From contig NZ_CP013421.1 of assembly GCF_001718695.1 (NCBI RefSeq), positions 1,054,001 through 1,118,000 on the forward strand: a DNA stretch of 64,000 nt, in the 5' to 3' direction. The DNA comes from Burkholderia ubonensis (lineage in GTDB: Bacteria; Pseudomonadota; Gammaproteobacteria; Burkholderiales; Burkholderiaceae). Made by a program: the position numbers and the translations under genes. Below are positions 63,378 through 64,000 of the stretch, piece by piece. The notes under the pieces are model-generated. The model saw only the letters and a list, made by a program, of their open reading frames with translations, was not told where the DNA came from and did no database searches. Position 1 is the stretch's first letter. Each line of letters starts with the position of its first letter.

Positions 63378-64000
63378 ATGAAAAACACTCGCGCAATCTT
63401 GATGCTGGTGGTCGCGATGGTCGCGGGGCTTGCCGCGGTCGTGTTCGCGTCGCGCTGGCTGATGAACACGTCCAACGGTTCGGTCACGTCCGTCGCGGTC
63501 GCGACCACCGACCTCAACCTGGGCGAGCCGATCGGGCCGGCCCAGATCCGCACCATCAGCTGGCCGACGGGCAGCGTGCCCCCGGGCGCGTTCACCGACA
63601 CCAAGTCGCTCGAAGGGCGCGTCGTGCGCACGAGCCTCGCGCGCGGCGAGCCCGTGCTCGAAGCGAAGCTCGCGCCGCTCGGCACGAAGGGCGGGCTGTC
63701 CGCCGTGATCGGCGCGGGCAACCGCGCGATCACGGTGCGCGTCAACGACGTCGTCGGCGTCGCGGGCTTCGCGCTGCCGGGCAACTACGTCGACGTGATC
63801 GTCAACACCCAGGAGCCGGGCAAGACCGACAACCAGCAGAGCATCTCGAAGATCGTGCTCGAGCACATCCTGGTGCTGGCGGTCGCGCAGCAGGTCAGCC
63901 GCGACGACACGCAGCCGAAGGTCGTCAACGCGGTGACGCTCGAAGTGTCGCCCGAGCAGGCGGAGAAGCTCGACGTCGCGCGCAGCGTCGGCACGCTGTC
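63378..64000 (+). CDS. cpaB: Flp pilus assembly protein CpaB (RcpC), 3' end outside the window
   Basis: The frame starts at ATG 63378 behind GAGGAG and is open to the window end, giving at least 207 residues. An N-terminal membrane anchor (ILMLVVAMVAGLAAVVFASRW) is followed by an SAF domain (VAVATTDLNLGEPIGPAQIR, LARGEPVLEAKLAP) and the RcpC/CpaB segment ITVRVNDVVGVAGFALPGNYVDVIV. CpaB acts in the periplasm and helps the CpaC secretin to form. The rest of the tad locus presumably follows downstream. Confidence 0.93.
   Translation, partial: MKNTRAILMLVVAMVAGLAAVVFASRWLMNTSNGSVTSVAVATTDLNLGEPIGPAQIRTISWPTGSVPPGAFTDTKSLEGRVVRTSLARGEPVLEAKLAPLGTKGGLSAVIGAGNRAITVRVNDVVGVAGFALPGNYVDVIVNTQEPGKTDNQQSISKIVLEHILVLAVAQQVSRDDTQPKVVNAVTLEVSPEQAEKLDVARSVGTL

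Overview
The window is high-GC betaproteobacterial DNA that fits the genus Burkholderia, most likely the cepacia group. The evidence is codon use, a complete bcs cellulose operon with bcsD and bcsP, a short H-NS-type protein, a very long four-module UvrA and a tad/Flp pilus locus. The species cannot be fixed from the sequence alone. Genes run off both ends: gmd lacks its 5' end and cpaB lacks its 3' end.

Region 1 (1-20.2 kb) is an exopolysaccharide locus. The plus-strand block holds gmd-wcaG (GDP-fucose supply), a Wzx-type flippase, four GT4 glycosyltransferases and a WcaF-like acetyltransferase, packed with overlapping or nearly touching genes. From about 8.9 to 15.5 kb base composition falls sharply. 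This insert-like block carries a Wzy-like polymerase, a probable Tat-exported beta-helix protein, a membrane acyltransferase, a small secreted Ser/Gly-rich protein and another GT4. A minus-strand block (ugd, WcaI-like GT, PAP2 phosphatase, galU) supplies UDP-glucose and UDP-glucuronate and probably handles lipid carrier phosphate.

Region 2 (20.5-34.8 kb) is a cellulose operon, bcsD-bcsP-bcsQ-bcsA-bcsB-bcsC. It is preceded by two small tandem genes that look like truncated FlhD paralogues. It is followed by a phosphomannomutase/phosphoglucomutase gene and an H-NS-family gene. No bcsZ endoglucanase is present in the window. A perfect inverted repeat upstream of the operon lies in a stretch that recurs, less perfectly, between bcsC and manB.

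Region 3 (34.8-46.7 kb) starts with a 0.4-kb imperfect tandem repeat. A perfect LexA box follows, over the promoter of a giant duplicated uvrA that is broken by a one-base frameshift. A minus-strand set then encodes a GT-C-like membrane protein, a UDP-galactopyranose-mutase-like flavoprotein and a GtrA protein.

Region 4 (46.7-59.7 kb) holds a LysR regulator divergent from a flavodoxin-aldo/keto reductase pair, a solute-binding-type domain without a signal peptide and an ABM monooxygenase. It also holds a two-component pair: a REC/degenerate HD-GYP regulator with a second one-base frameshift, and an MHYT-domain histidine kinase. A PHB-depolymerase-type esterase follows, then a Gtr-like set (two GT87-like membrane glycosyltransferases, a GT2 and GtrA).

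Region 5 (59.7-64 kb) begins a tad/Flp pilus locus: a long leader region with several hairpins, the flp pilin, a second Flp-like pilin, the prepilin peptidase cpaA/tadV, an AAA-type ATPase and cpaB. Polysaccharide, cellulose and Flp pilus genes together make this a surface and biofilm region.
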